Assembly (NCBI GenBank): GCA_000729835.1
Contig: JFHB01000010.1
Coordinates: forward strand, 62,001-126,000
Source: Atkinsonella hypoxylon
Lineage: Eukaryota; Ascomycota; Sordariomycetes; Hypocreales; Clavicipitaceae
DNA length: 64,000 bases
Direction: 5' to 3'
In this document: positions 55,166-64,000 of the stretch, piece by piece
Position numbering within the stretch: the first letter of the stretch is position 1
How the letters are laid out: each line of letters starts with the position of its first letter
Position numbers and translations under genes: made by a program
Notes under the pieces: model-generated
The model's database searches: none
Seen by the model: only the letters and a program-made list of their open reading frames with translations
Told to the model about the DNA's origin: nothing

Positions 55166-57128
55166 TTATAATTTGGCGCTCCTCTTTGCCCACGCCCGCA
55201 ACTCATTCTTCTTGATCTTGCCAGTGCTCGTCTTGGGCAACTCCCCAACTACCTCAACCTCTCTCGGCACCATGAACTTGCTAATGTTGCTCTGATGCTT
55301 CGCCCACGAAATAACATCCTCTCCACAGACGTTCTTGCCCTCCTTCACTGTGATATATGCTTTGGGTCGCTCGCCCCAGTGATCATCTTGCACCGCCACA
55401 ACACCAGCTTCAAGAATGTCCGGGTGCTGCACAAGCATGTTTTCCAACGCGATGGATGAAATATTCTCTCCACCTGAGATGATAATATCCTTGGCTCGGT
55501 CTAATATCTGCGCGCTCCCATCAGGATGCCATACGGCGAGGTCACCCGAGTGCAAGGCGCCGCCGGCAAAGAGTTTACGCGAAGCTTCTGCATCCTTGTA
55601 GTACCCCTTGGCGCAGATGTTACCAAAGAAGACGACCTCTCCAATTTCTTGTCCGTTTTTGGCAACATCAATGAGTATCCCTTCGGGCTGATCTGGCTTG
55701 ATGATTCGAATGGGCAAACTGGTCACGAATCCATGGCCTTGGCGGGCCATCTTGGCGTACTTTTGTTGAGGGGGAAGTGAATCCCATTCGGGAAGATGGT
55801 AGCATTTTGTAATGGGGCCGTATGTTTCTGCAAACTGGTCAGCCACGGGATTTGACAGGGCTGGAGAGCAGGCTAAAAGAAACTTACCCGTCATGCCGTA
55901 CACATGTACAGGCATGAGATTGAGATTTGCCTGTGGTGGAAGATTAGAACCTTTAGTTTTATGATGATGGATCAATTGTGTCCTGTACCATTTTCTCAAA
56001 GAGATATGCCGAAGGAGGACTGGCCGCCACGGTCACTTGCACTGGATGAGGCAACTTTTCGGCTTCCTTGGCAGCTACCAAAAGTGTGTTGACGGTGGGA
56101 GCGGCACTGAAGTGCGTGATGCCCTCCTCCTTCAACAGCTTCCAGATAAGAGCGTAGTTGATTTTTCTCAAACACACATTGAGGCCCCTGACAGCTACGA
56201 CTGACCACGGAAATGTCCAGCCCATAGCATGAAACCTAGAAAGGCAATAGTAAGCGATCTGGGGGTAGGCCGTAGTAGCAGATGTGTTGCTTGCATATAC
56301 TCACATCGGAAGGGTCCAGAGGTATCGACAGCGTCCGTGATTAAGACCAGACTCGATAATGTTGCCCATGGCAGCAAGGTAGGCTCCACGATGGGTATAC
56401 ACGACGCCTTTGGGCCGTGATGTGGTACCAGACGTGAAGGGAATGGCGAGCATCTCATCCTCGTTGTTGGCTTTGGACTGCAAACCAGCCCAAGCATGAT
56501 CACCCTGTTGTCTGTCATGGGCAAGACCTTCAAGAATGGCTTGGTTGAATGGACCACATGATGGCCCCTCAGTGACATCGGTGTCCTACAGAAAGGCGAT
56601 TAGCCGCGGCAAGCCATGGTCACACATGCGCCAATTACGCAGGCCGAGCAGACTCACAATGTCGATAATCAAGGGCACGTTGCTGTGCTTCTTGGTGTAG
56701 GCCCCCAACAGGCTCTGAAATTCCTTGTCGACAATGATGCAATCGACCTGGGCAAATTCGAAAATGTAGGCAATATCCTCCTCCTTGAGTCTGTAATTGG
56801 CGGGAACAACGATACCGCCCCTAGCGACGATACCGTATATTGATTCAAGGAAGGCAGGTGTGTTTGGTGCCAAGATTCCGACTCGAGCCAGTTTGTGCTT
56901 CTTGAGGTAGTAGGCCAGACCGCGGGCACGGTCCGCAAAGGTCTGATAGGAGCGGCGCAAAGTGACACCGTCGGGAGTTATATGGAAAATGGCATCGGCA
57001 TTCGGTTCAACAGCGGCGGCTCGCTCGAGGAAAAATGTCGGCGACAAGTGGTGAATATGAGGCGGTAGTTGCGGTTGAGGAAGCAGGCGGCCTAGGATAG
57101 ATTGGCTGTGCAAGAAAGGGCCAGACAT
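55166..57128 (-). CDS. AMP-binding acyl-CoA synthetase-like ligase with PTS1 signal
   Basis: Five exons: 57128-56658, 56585-56305, 56235-55989, 55930-55888 and 55827-55166, giving 567 aa; the fourth exon is only 43 bp. This is an ANL-superfamily ligase. Core motifs are FTSGTTSRPKGVVYTHRG (A3, near residue 205), HAMGWTFPWSV, VHVYGMTETYGP (A5), HSGDLAVWHPDG (A7), DRAKDIIISGGENIS (A8) and the A10 lysine in PKTSTGKIKKNELR. Such enzymes adenylate a carboxylic acid and pass it to CoA. The C-terminus, SAKL, is a PTS1 peroxisomal signal, which suggests fatty or aromatic acid activation in peroxisomes. The N-terminal region with NPANADAIFHITPDG-like sequence fits the medium-chain/plant AAE group. The substrate is not readable from sequence. 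Exon joins agree in phase throughout. Confidence 0.92.
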
Positions 57129-57464
57129 TGTGGGAGGATGTGGCAAGGCATGCGAGCGGAGCAAGTCGAGCGAAAAATCTAGAAGCCGACAAAGCTAGGT
57201 GAGAGAGCGAGACGACGAGCATAGCTGCAAGGAGCATAGCTGCAGGGTTGCCGGTTATTCGGGTCGACTGGGTCGCTGATGCTTGTGATGATGGCGGACT
57301 CGGCGTGTACGATACAACCATCAACCAATCAAACATCAAGCAAGATGTTGCAGTAGTCTCAGCTCATCGTTTTAAAAAAGGCCTAGACTAAAGTCCCTCT
57401 CAGCTAAATTATATTGTCTGATACTAGTACAAGTATTTCGGGCCTAGTAGCCTGCGAAAGTATG

Positions 57465-57498
57465 TAGTAATTTCGCGCATCGTGACAAGCGTCGATTT
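57465..57498. repeat. Degenerate dispersed repeat, copy B
   Basis: Matches 44761-44794 at 29 of 34 positions (tagtaatttcgcgcatcgtg and onward). Most differences are transitions. Confidence 0.55.
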
Positions 57499-57598
57499 TG
57501 CTTTGTCATGTAGTTATGGTTCTGTGAAATTAAAATTCATCCTACCAGTTGACGTCACGAAAAGGCTCCAACGAGGTGGTGCCGCTAAGGCTCATAGT

Positions 57599-57612
57599 GG
57601 GGGGGGGGGGGG
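57599..57612. repeat. Poly-G tract
   Basis: About 14 consecutive G bases. Confidence 0.85.
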
Positions 57613-57821
57613 TGCTCTCTGCTCAGCCCCCACCAATAGCAATGGATCAGACAGTATATGCATGCATCGTTGTATTAAAGGTCCCTAATAAGAGCCTATC
57701 ATTGATGTCACCACGCGGCTGTTTTAGTGTTGCCTCACTAAATTTACGGCCTCAACAGGTAACGTAATTCTTTTCCAACACCAGCCAAAACGACATCGCG
57801 CGCCAACACGATTCCTAGCGC

Positions 57822-57860
57822 ACCTAGGTATCTAGGTATCTAGGTATCTAGGTACTTAGG
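57822..57860. repeat. (TAGGTATC)n palindromic-type microsatellite
   Basis: Four copies of taggtatc preceded by acctaggta. Confidence 0.85.
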
Positions 57861-59040
57861 TCTCTCTGACATCCAATCGGCCTCCTGCATCTGGAGTGAC
57901 GCGGATCCGATTGACTGCTGGGGCCCGGCTTCCAAGCCGACACGACCGCATCGGATCCGAAATGGAGCCCTCGAGGCGGCAACATCTATGCAGCTTAATT
58001 TTACGACTGCAACTCATTTTTTTGTTTCCTTGGAAACCCTTGTTTCTATGCTAGGTGGTTTAATCCTTCAACCTATTTGACGCTATTATCTTCAGAATCC
58101 AGTTTAAACATGGAGACTGCAAACGGCCGGAGCCGTGCCGTACGGGGTTGATCGTCAAGGGCTGACAAGGTCTGAGGGTTCTCAACCTGATATGTATTAT
58201 AACACAAGTATATGGTAGGAACTAACTTACAGCAAGAAGAAACGACTCAAGAAAAGGTACAGTCCTGAAATATTTGGACTTATATGAGCAAAGATGCATA
58301 GTCTACCTCTCATGCCCAGGTCGTTCCTCTTCCAAATGCTGGCCGACATTCCATTTTAGGCTTAGCTCAATCACTACTGCATGTTTAGTTGGTCGTGCCG
58401 AGAAGCCAAAGTTGACGGCACTCATCCGTCCAATCAACGTCTTGGAAGCGGCATACAGTGGCGTACCCGCACCACCGCACCACCGCACCACCGCAGCTGT
58501 GCGCTGTGCGATAAGACACTGGCGGCGGTCCATCAATCGAGCAGCTTCCGGCGCTTCGTCATCGTCTCCGAGCAAGCTACACAAAAGCTATTCCTCGGCA
58601 CAAGCGACCTTTGCGATTCCAATTTGATACGGTTGGCGTGCAACTACCGTCATATGGAAATCTTGCAATCTGCATTGACTGCCCCAGCTCGCGAGTCGTG
58701 CGCCCGCAACAAATCATCATTTCCAACTCCAAGTATTTCATCTCGAGCTCTCTGCATCACGAGCCCGCACCTTCCGGACCACCCTCCACTGCAACGGCCC
58801 GCCTTCTGGCCAGGTAAGGCTGGCTTAGAACCAAACGCATTTCTGATTTTACCGCCAATCGATTACTGCAGCTACGTTTTCTTGAACCCGATTCTAGGTA
58901 TGAGGCACCTTGCCATGGAAAGCCGGCCTCTTGATGCTTGGGATCACAACACCACGCTTCAGATCAAAGATTGCTCGAGGTTGAAGACTGACGATACATC
59001 AGGAAAGACGGCCATTGTGGCTTGAGAGCGTACAGCTCCC

Positions 59041-61258
59041 ATGTCATCACGAGTCTCTTCGAACTCCAATGCCACCCGGCAAGGCGCACCGCGAATGCCA
59101 ACTTACTCAAGCGGCAACCCCCCAGACGGCGAGCATAAGATCACGCTACCCAAACGAGCAAATACTACACCTCACCCTTCAGATCAAGGACCACTGAGCG
59201 AAGAACACGAGAAGGAAGCTCCAGATGCCTTCGAATCAGGAAGCCACAGCGATAATGAAGAAAATGCCGAGCCGCCACGGGGCTCGGTCGAGCTGGATGA
59301 GCTGCCAATTGAGCTAATAACCCTAACCGATAGGTAAGGCCATTCTCCATCTTCTGCAGAAGTGTCCTTGTTGCTAATCTCGCTGATTCTAGTTTTATCG
59401 AATCCCTGAGTGCAAAAGTGCACACCACGCCGCCGAACATGGAGAAGCTGTCCCGTTTATTTCAGAATTTCTACGCACTCGCTTCGTCCCACGTCAACAC
59501 ACACGTCAACGCCCTGGTTACCCGACAGAAACGAGATACTTCGCCCGCGCCCTCACTATCCTCCGTTTCCTCGGCTGCAAGTCGGCTGCGGTCAAAGGCC
59601 ACGTCGCTAGGCGCCAGGGACAAGCCGGTAAAGGAGACGGAGCGGCAAATGATCACGGCCGAAGAGCTTGCCAATCGCAAAAAGGCCAGAAAGGCCTTGG
59701 AAGCCAAGCGAGGGATATTAGAAGAGGCAGTGGAGCGAAGGCTGTGCGAGGGCATCTATGATAAAATATACAGACATCGGACGACGCAAGACGAGGCGCA
59801 AGACGAGAAACTACGGTCCAAGACCGCTGCTCTCGCTTTGGTGGGCATCAGCCCTGTTGACTTGGGCGTCGACTATGGAGAAGTAGGCGCTCAAAATGTA
59901 GAGGCTGCCCAAAGGGTGACGGAACAGATGCGAGAGTCGCTGGAGGAAGCGCGGAGAGACATAGTCAAGATGAGCGAGGCCCGGTACCCTTTGGCCAAGG
60001 CCAATCACCTTAAAGCCGCTCATAAAAGCATCGTGGAGACGCTGGCTCAAGTCCACCCTTCTGCCTCTGCCGATGAGATCATGCCCATGCTCATATACAC
60101 GCTCATTACCCTACCGCCAGAGAACCTCCACGTCATAAGCGATCTTCACTTCATCCAGTTCTTCCGCTGGGAGCAGAAGTTGACGGGCGAAACAGCGTAC
60201 TGCTTGACGAACCTCGAGGCAGCCATCAGCTTCCTTCAGACCGTGGATCTGTCCACCTTGCGAGCAGATGAGCACCCTTCTGGCCCGCCCAAGCCAGACG
60301 GCCCGTCAGCCGCGCCCAAGACGGAGACATTCCCACCAGCATACGGCATCGCAACGCCCTCTCAAAGTGCCACCGAGGCAAGCACCAGAAGTGCAGCCGC
60401 TTCAAACCCCGTCCCGTCGCCCCCCGGACTCAAGGCCGCCAACGTCTTGCGCAGCAGGGGGCTGAGCGATCTGGTCAACACCCCAGCCCAGGCGTTCGGA
60501 GCCGCCAGCGGAGCCGTCTTCAGCACCGCAGACCAAGGGCTCAAGACCATCTCCAACAGCCTCGGCGACAGCTACTCCTTCCTCCTCGGCAAGCTCCGCG
60601 AACGCCAGCAGGGCCCGAAAGAGCCCATTGCCGTGCCCCGCACCCTCGACGACGCCCGCAAACTCGTCAGCACGCCGCCCCCGGACGAAGACGACAATGG
60701 CAGCGTGTCGAGCTCAATCGCAGGCGGCTCCGAAGACGCAGCGCACGCCAAGCGCGCGCCCGCTCGCGAAGACCGCGTCCTCGGCCTCATCGCCAGACGA
60801 GATGCCAGCGCCGACAGCGTCCGCAGCGCCTCGACCAGGAAGACGGACGACCCCAAGGCCAGCACGCCTGTCCCAGCGCCCGCCACACCAGCCATGCTCG
60901 ACTCGGTCCGCAACCTAGGCAGCTCCTTGAACCCCATCGGTCGATTATCAAGCATGAGCATGATCCGCGGCTTCGCTCGCAACCCCCCCAAGGATGCAAA
61001 TGCCGCTGAGGCCGATACCACGGTACGTGAAACCCTGACATGGACCCCACTTGCCTAAGTAAGCTGACGTCCAAGGCCTTCCCTGACATCGCTCCCTTAC
61101 CCAAGCAAGTTACCGTTCCTAAGCTCCCGCCTCCCAACAAAAGATGGCTGGAGCTCCAAAGCCCAAGGGATCTCAAGCTCGGAGAAGTAAGGGATCTTCT
61201 CAGGGACTACAGAAGGCTGGCTCTTGCACTGAAAAATCTAGGTGCCTTTGACAAGTAG
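59041..61258 (+). CDS. VPS9-domain guanine nucleotide exchange factor for Rab5-type GTPases
   Basis: Three exons: 59041-59333, 59393-61022 and 61076-61258, giving 701 aa. The N-terminal 100 residues are polar and acidic. A helical bundle (VERRLCEGIYDKIYRHRT) and the VPS9 core (about residues 285-385) follow: SADEIMPMLIYTLITLPPEN, LHFIQFFRWEQKL and TGETAYCLTNLEAAISFLQ. These motifs match the Rabex-5/Vps9/Muk1 family, which loads GTP on Rab5/Vps21 at endosomes. There is no CUE domain visible, so it is closer to the Muk1-type than to canonical Vps9. The C-terminal 300 residues are Ala/Pro/Ser-rich, with a short basic end in the last exon. Start at 59041 assumes no coding exon further upstream. 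Convergent with TRK. Confidence 0.87.
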
Positions 61259-61458
61259 ATTGGAAATGGTATATATAGTCATGTTGGCGTTCATTACTTG
61301 GCGTGGGATTCTTGATTCCTTTGTTCTTTTAATCTTGATAGATGATTATTTTGGAAAGGAAATTTGGGTAAGGTGGTGCATCTGCCAAAAAAAAAAAAAA
61401 AAAAGAAAAAAAAACGATTTCTTATGCGAAATATGATACGGTTTGCGCTAAAACAAAG

Positions 61459-61494
<36 letters not shown>

Positions 61495-61670
61495 TGTACT
61501 ATCATGTCCCGTTGTCCCAGATAATGCTTGTGAAAGAAATGCGCCTTTCTCTCCCCACTCTTACATACACGAAATTGTGTTGCTGACTGATCTAACCCCG
61601 ACAGGAATAAAACAGAGAGAGCTCATTATTACGTGTTCGATCCTGAAGAAACTTACGCCCATGGATTTAC
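61259..61670. other. Intergenic, convergent 3' flanks with microsatellites
   Basis: About 410 bp between the VPS9-domain gene and TRK. It holds a poly-A/G tract (61387-61414) and an (AT)n array (61460-61492). No gene. Confidence 0.7.
61460..61492. repeat. (AT)n microsatellite
   Basis: About 16 AT units in a row, 3' of both flanking genes. Confidence 0.9.
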
Positions 61671-64000
61671 CTAAAACACAGGCGTGGTATCTCCTCTGCG
61701 TTGCCGCGGCCTTGAACCTGCGCTGGATACAAGGCCCAGCTCCGCCGTTTCATCATCTCGATGTGGTGCTGTGAAAGTCGATATGGGACTCAAAGGTACG
61801 CCCTGGGTGTCTGTCGAGCCTTTACGCTGATGTGATGGGACATCACGAGGTACAACTGGTCCGGGATGGAGGAATGATCGGACAACGCTGTTGCTACTGT
61901 GACCGCGCTCGCGACTCCTGCTACGAGTGCGAGTCAGGTTGTTTCCTGGGTGCTGAATGCCACTTGTGGTGGCGTGCGATGTAGAAGTATTGGCACCTGC
62001 CAAGACTGCCTCCTGCTCCTCTGCCTCTTTCCTGAACTTCTCTTCACTGGGTAAGAGGATAGCCCTGTCGAGTCCGTAGGGCAGGCCGCGGTGTCGGCCA
62101 CGTATCTGCATTGCAACAATGACAAGCTTGCCGATGACGGTGAACTGGGAGCACAGCGAGGCGTTGATTCCCTTGGCGCCCATGCTCAAACCCACGGTGC
62201 CGTAAGCGCTGACCACCTCGAACAAGACATCAAACAGCGAAAACTTCTTGGCAGTAATTTTAGGGCCCTCGCTAATCGTGATGACAAAGAAGCCCAGGAA
62301 TACATACCACAGGTCAAAGGACAGCTGACGGCGCAAATGGGTTCCGACATAGGACAAGGCTGGAGCATCGTCATTGTCAATGTCATGGTTCTCATACATG
62401 CCAAGCGATTTCTCTTCATACACGTTGGTGCGGCGGATAGAGATGGCGATGGGGAAGACAGAGATGTACATCATAATCATGTAGAGCACGGGCATGGCAG
62501 GGTGGAGGTCAGACAGGCTGATGGCCGAGAAACCGGCCGTTCTCGTGGATGCAGCTTGGAAAAGACCAATCACAACACGGTTCTTAACACTGAACTGGGC
62601 GACAGGCTCCGAGCCAAGATCGAGAACCATGAAGAAAAGCAGGTCGAGCGCATTGAGGGCGATCAAAATCGAGAAAAGCCACCAGTTGGGGCCCGATGGA
62701 AACAAGAGCGTGAAGCATCGACGAGGGTGATCGAGCAGAAACCGCAGCTCCTCCCATATGCCGGACCCAACTGGAGCGAGCTCGGCGCTGACCCAAATGA
62801 TAAAGCGTAGCATGATAGGGAACGCAGTGTTACCAATGAGAATGAAGAACCAAGTGATCATAAGAGTAAACTCTGACGTGTTGAAGGAGATCATGCTGTC
62901 AGGAGTGAGAGTGAAGCCGACGTCCATGAAGGCGACATTGGAAGTGAAAAATGCCCACCAAGTTCTCGAAACGCCGTCTGCCTCGACAATCTTGCCATAG
63001 TGGTCATTCTCGAGAATGAAGGGCAAGAGGCAGACGAGGATGATGAGGTGAAAGCCCCAGAAGTAGACCATGAGAACAATGGCTAGCGTTCTGAGTGATC
63101 GGTATTCAACTCCGCCCAATTCTTCTCGCTGCTCCAGTGTCAAACCAACAAAGTTGGAGTTTCTACCCATTGTCGGCGTGTAGGAAAGGTATGGCATGTC
63201 TTCCGTTTTAGAACTTGACAATGCAGAGCGAATCGTGTCCAAAGTGCGCGTCCGGGTGGCCCGCACTGGTTTGGGCTCTCCAGTGTCCTCGTGATGTTTA
63301 TTCTGAGAACGGTTAAAGATGCGAGGCTTCCGAAGTCGCAATGCATCTAAAGTCCCACCAACAGCTTTGAAATTGTCCTGCATCTCGTCTCGCCGATGCT
63401 TCTCGGGCTCTGAGATAACAATGGTCGATTGACGCTCATGAATGCGTCTCGAATCAGTGGCATCGCCACCTTTCCTGGAATCTGCAGTGTTAGAACGATC
63501 AAGTTGGTAGTTGTCGTCGTCTTCTCGGATGTCGTCAGCTTGAAGTCGCCTAGGCATCAAGCCTCGTTCGGCATCTCGGGGTCCCGGAATCCGAAGGACC
63601 TCATCGTCATCCTGTTTTCGTTGTCGTTCCAAAATGGCGATATGCTCCGCATGCGAACGGCTCTGGGGAAACTTGGTTTCATCGTCTCGTAACCCATCAC
63701 TACGCTTGACGGTCTCGGCAAAGGTGATGGCCGTAGTTGATAGCACCCCATGACCAGAGCCACGACTACCTCTTCGCCCGCCGTCTACTCGCTGTTCTTC
63801 AAGTCTATTGTCCGCACTCTCCGCGATGCTCTGATCAACTGGCTGAGAAGGATTTTCAGTGACAGCAGTAGTATCACTTTCATTACTCTTGTGCACAGCC
63901 GGATTTTCAGGCTGTTGATGATTGTCATCGTCTAGCAGAATACCGTGGTTGGTTATCCTCTGTTTCCGGCCATTCTGTGGAATCAGGGTGATATTACGAC
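61671..64000 (-). CDS. TRK1: TRK-type potassium transporter, 5' end outside the window
   Basis: The frame is open from 61671 (stop) to the right edge, at least 776 residues, with no intron seen. The N-terminal portion is missing. The visible start (ITLIPQNGRKQRITN, near the edge) lies in the long hydrophilic loop after the first membrane-pore-membrane unit, which is typical of fungal TRKs. After about 260 polar residues come the remaining units: NVAFMDVGFTLTPDSM, STRTAGFSAISL and SAYGTVGLSMGAKG carry the pore-loop glycines that act as the K+ filter. The tail is Arg/Ser-rich. The protein imports K+ at the plasma membrane. Family identity is strong; whether it is Trk1 or Trk2 cannot be told. 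Confidence 0.92.
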   Translation of the reverse strand, partial: RNITLIPQNGRKQRITNHGILLDDDNHQQPENPAVHKSNESDTTAVTENPSQPVDQSIAESADNRLEEQRVDGGRRGSRGSGHGVLSTTAITFAETVKRSDGLRDDETKFPQSRSHAEHIAILERQRKQDDDEVLRIPGPRDAERGLMPRRLQADDIREDDDNYQLDRSNTADSRKGGDATDSRRIHERQSTIVISEPEKHRRDEMQDNFKAVGGTLDALRLRKPRIFNRSQNKHHEDTGEPKPVRATRTRTLDTIRSALSSSKTEDMPYLSYTPTMGRNSNFVGLTLEQREELGGVEYRSLRTLAIVLMVYFWGFHLIILVCLLPFILENDHYGKIVEADGVSRTWWAFFTSNVAFMDVGFTLTPDSMISFNTSEFTLMITWFFILIGNTAFPIMLRFIIWVSAELAPVGSGIWEELRFLLDHPRRCFTLLFPSGPNWWLFSILIALNALDLLFFMVLDLGSEPVAQFSVKNRVVIGLFQAASTRTAGFSAISLSDLHPAMPVLYMIMMYISVFPIAISIRRTNVYEEKSLGMYENHDIDNDDAPALSYVGTHLRRQLSFDLWYVFLGFFVITISEGPKITAKKFSLFDVLFEVVSAYGTVGLSMGAKGINASLCSQFTVIGKLVIVAMQIRGRHRGLPYGLDRAILLPSEEKFRKEAEEQEAVLAGANTSTSHATTSGIQHPGNNLTRTRSRSRERGHSSNSVVRSFLHPGPVVPRDVPSHQRKGSTDTQGVPLSPISTFTAPHRDDETAELGLVSSAGSRPRQRRGDTTPVF

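Larger units (their letters stand above)
57129..59040. other. Intergenic, divergent promoters of the ligase and VPS9-domain genes
   Basis: About 1.9 kb. It includes a poly-G tract (57599-57612), a TACCTAGGTAT array (57822-57860), a second copy of a diverged repeat (57465-57498) and accaccgc units near 58467-58495. A 214-codon forward frame (58381-59025) has no domain. A splice-like pair (AG/GTAAGG at 58816-58821 and TTCTAG/G at 58893-58898) may mark a 5' UTR intron of the VPS9-domain gene. Confidence 0.5.

Noticed and set aside
58381..59025. 214-codon forward open frame upstream of the VPS9-domain gene
   Set aside because: No domain or compositional sign of coding; more likely promoter and 5' UTR.
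1..64000. CRISPR array or prophage
   Set aside because: Genome structure is eukaryotic; the tandem repeats have no regular spacers, and no phage genes are present.

Overview
The window is nuclear DNA of a filamentous ascomycete (Pezizomycotina, most likely Sordariomycetes, Hypocreales-like). The evidence is short spliceosomal introns (about 54-230 bp, GTRNGT...YAG) in nearly every gene, single-gene transcription units on both strands, fungal marker families (Bud4, Ste3/PRE-1, Zn2Cys6 regulator, Erf4, DUF4203) and intergenic DNA rich in microsatellites and TACCTAGGTA-type palindromic repeats. There is no bacterial operon, CRISPR array or phage. I found nineteen protein-coding loci, rebuilt by joining reading frames at splice sites whose phases agree. 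One (TRK) runs off the right edge. No convincing tRNA or rRNA was found.

Layout. 0.7-5.1 kb: bud4 (-), septin/anillin scaffold. 7.1-8.0 kb: HIS6 (-), histidine synthesis. 8.7-10.9 kb: 9-exon MFS drug/H+ antiporter-type transporter (-). 12.9-14.8 kb: PLP-dependent cysteine synthase-like enzyme fused to a rhodanese domain (+). 15.2-15.5 kb: a 287-bp MITE with 58-bp inverted ends, just upstream of the bifunctional thiamine gene THI6 (+, 15.6-17.4 kb). 17.9-20.1 kb: Zn2Cys6 transcription factor (-). 21.8-23.7 kb: HEM1, 5-aminolevulinate synthase (-). 24.8-30.1 kb: large SNF2 ATPase (-). 31.2-32.9 kb: glutathione synthetase (+), convergent with RIM1, mitochondrial SSB (-, 33.2-33.8 kb). 35.6-37.3 kb: Ste3-type a-pheromone receptor (+). 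38.1-41.6 kb: DUF4203 membrane protein (-). 41.6-46.0 kb: gene-poor, repeat-dense. 46.0-47.5 kb: conserved membrane protein (-). 49.1-50.9 kb: Erf4-domain protein (+). 51.9-52.7 kb: GFA/CENP-V-like protein (-). 54.2-54.9 kb: truncated relative of zinc-finger/APH kinase-like proteins (-). 55.2-57.1 kb: peroxisomal AMP-binding ligase (-). 59.0-61.3 kb: VPS9-domain Rab GEF (+). 61.7-64.0 kb: TRK potassium transporter (-, 5' end outside).

The genes are mostly conserved housekeeping functions (amino acid, thiamine, heme and glutathione synthesis, mitochondrial DNA maintenance, vesicle traffic, lipid modification, K+ uptake, mating, chromatin). They do not form one pathway, and I see no secondary-metabolite cluster. 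The parts most worth a second look are the CCAAT-bearing MITE abutting THI6, the PLP-rhodanese fusion beside it, the truncated APH-like gene with a damaged zinc finger, a diverged repeat shared between 44.8 and 57.5 kb, and the poly(A) tract that runs directly into the start codon at 47,541. Exon boundaries are my reading of splice signals and phase, not transcript evidence.
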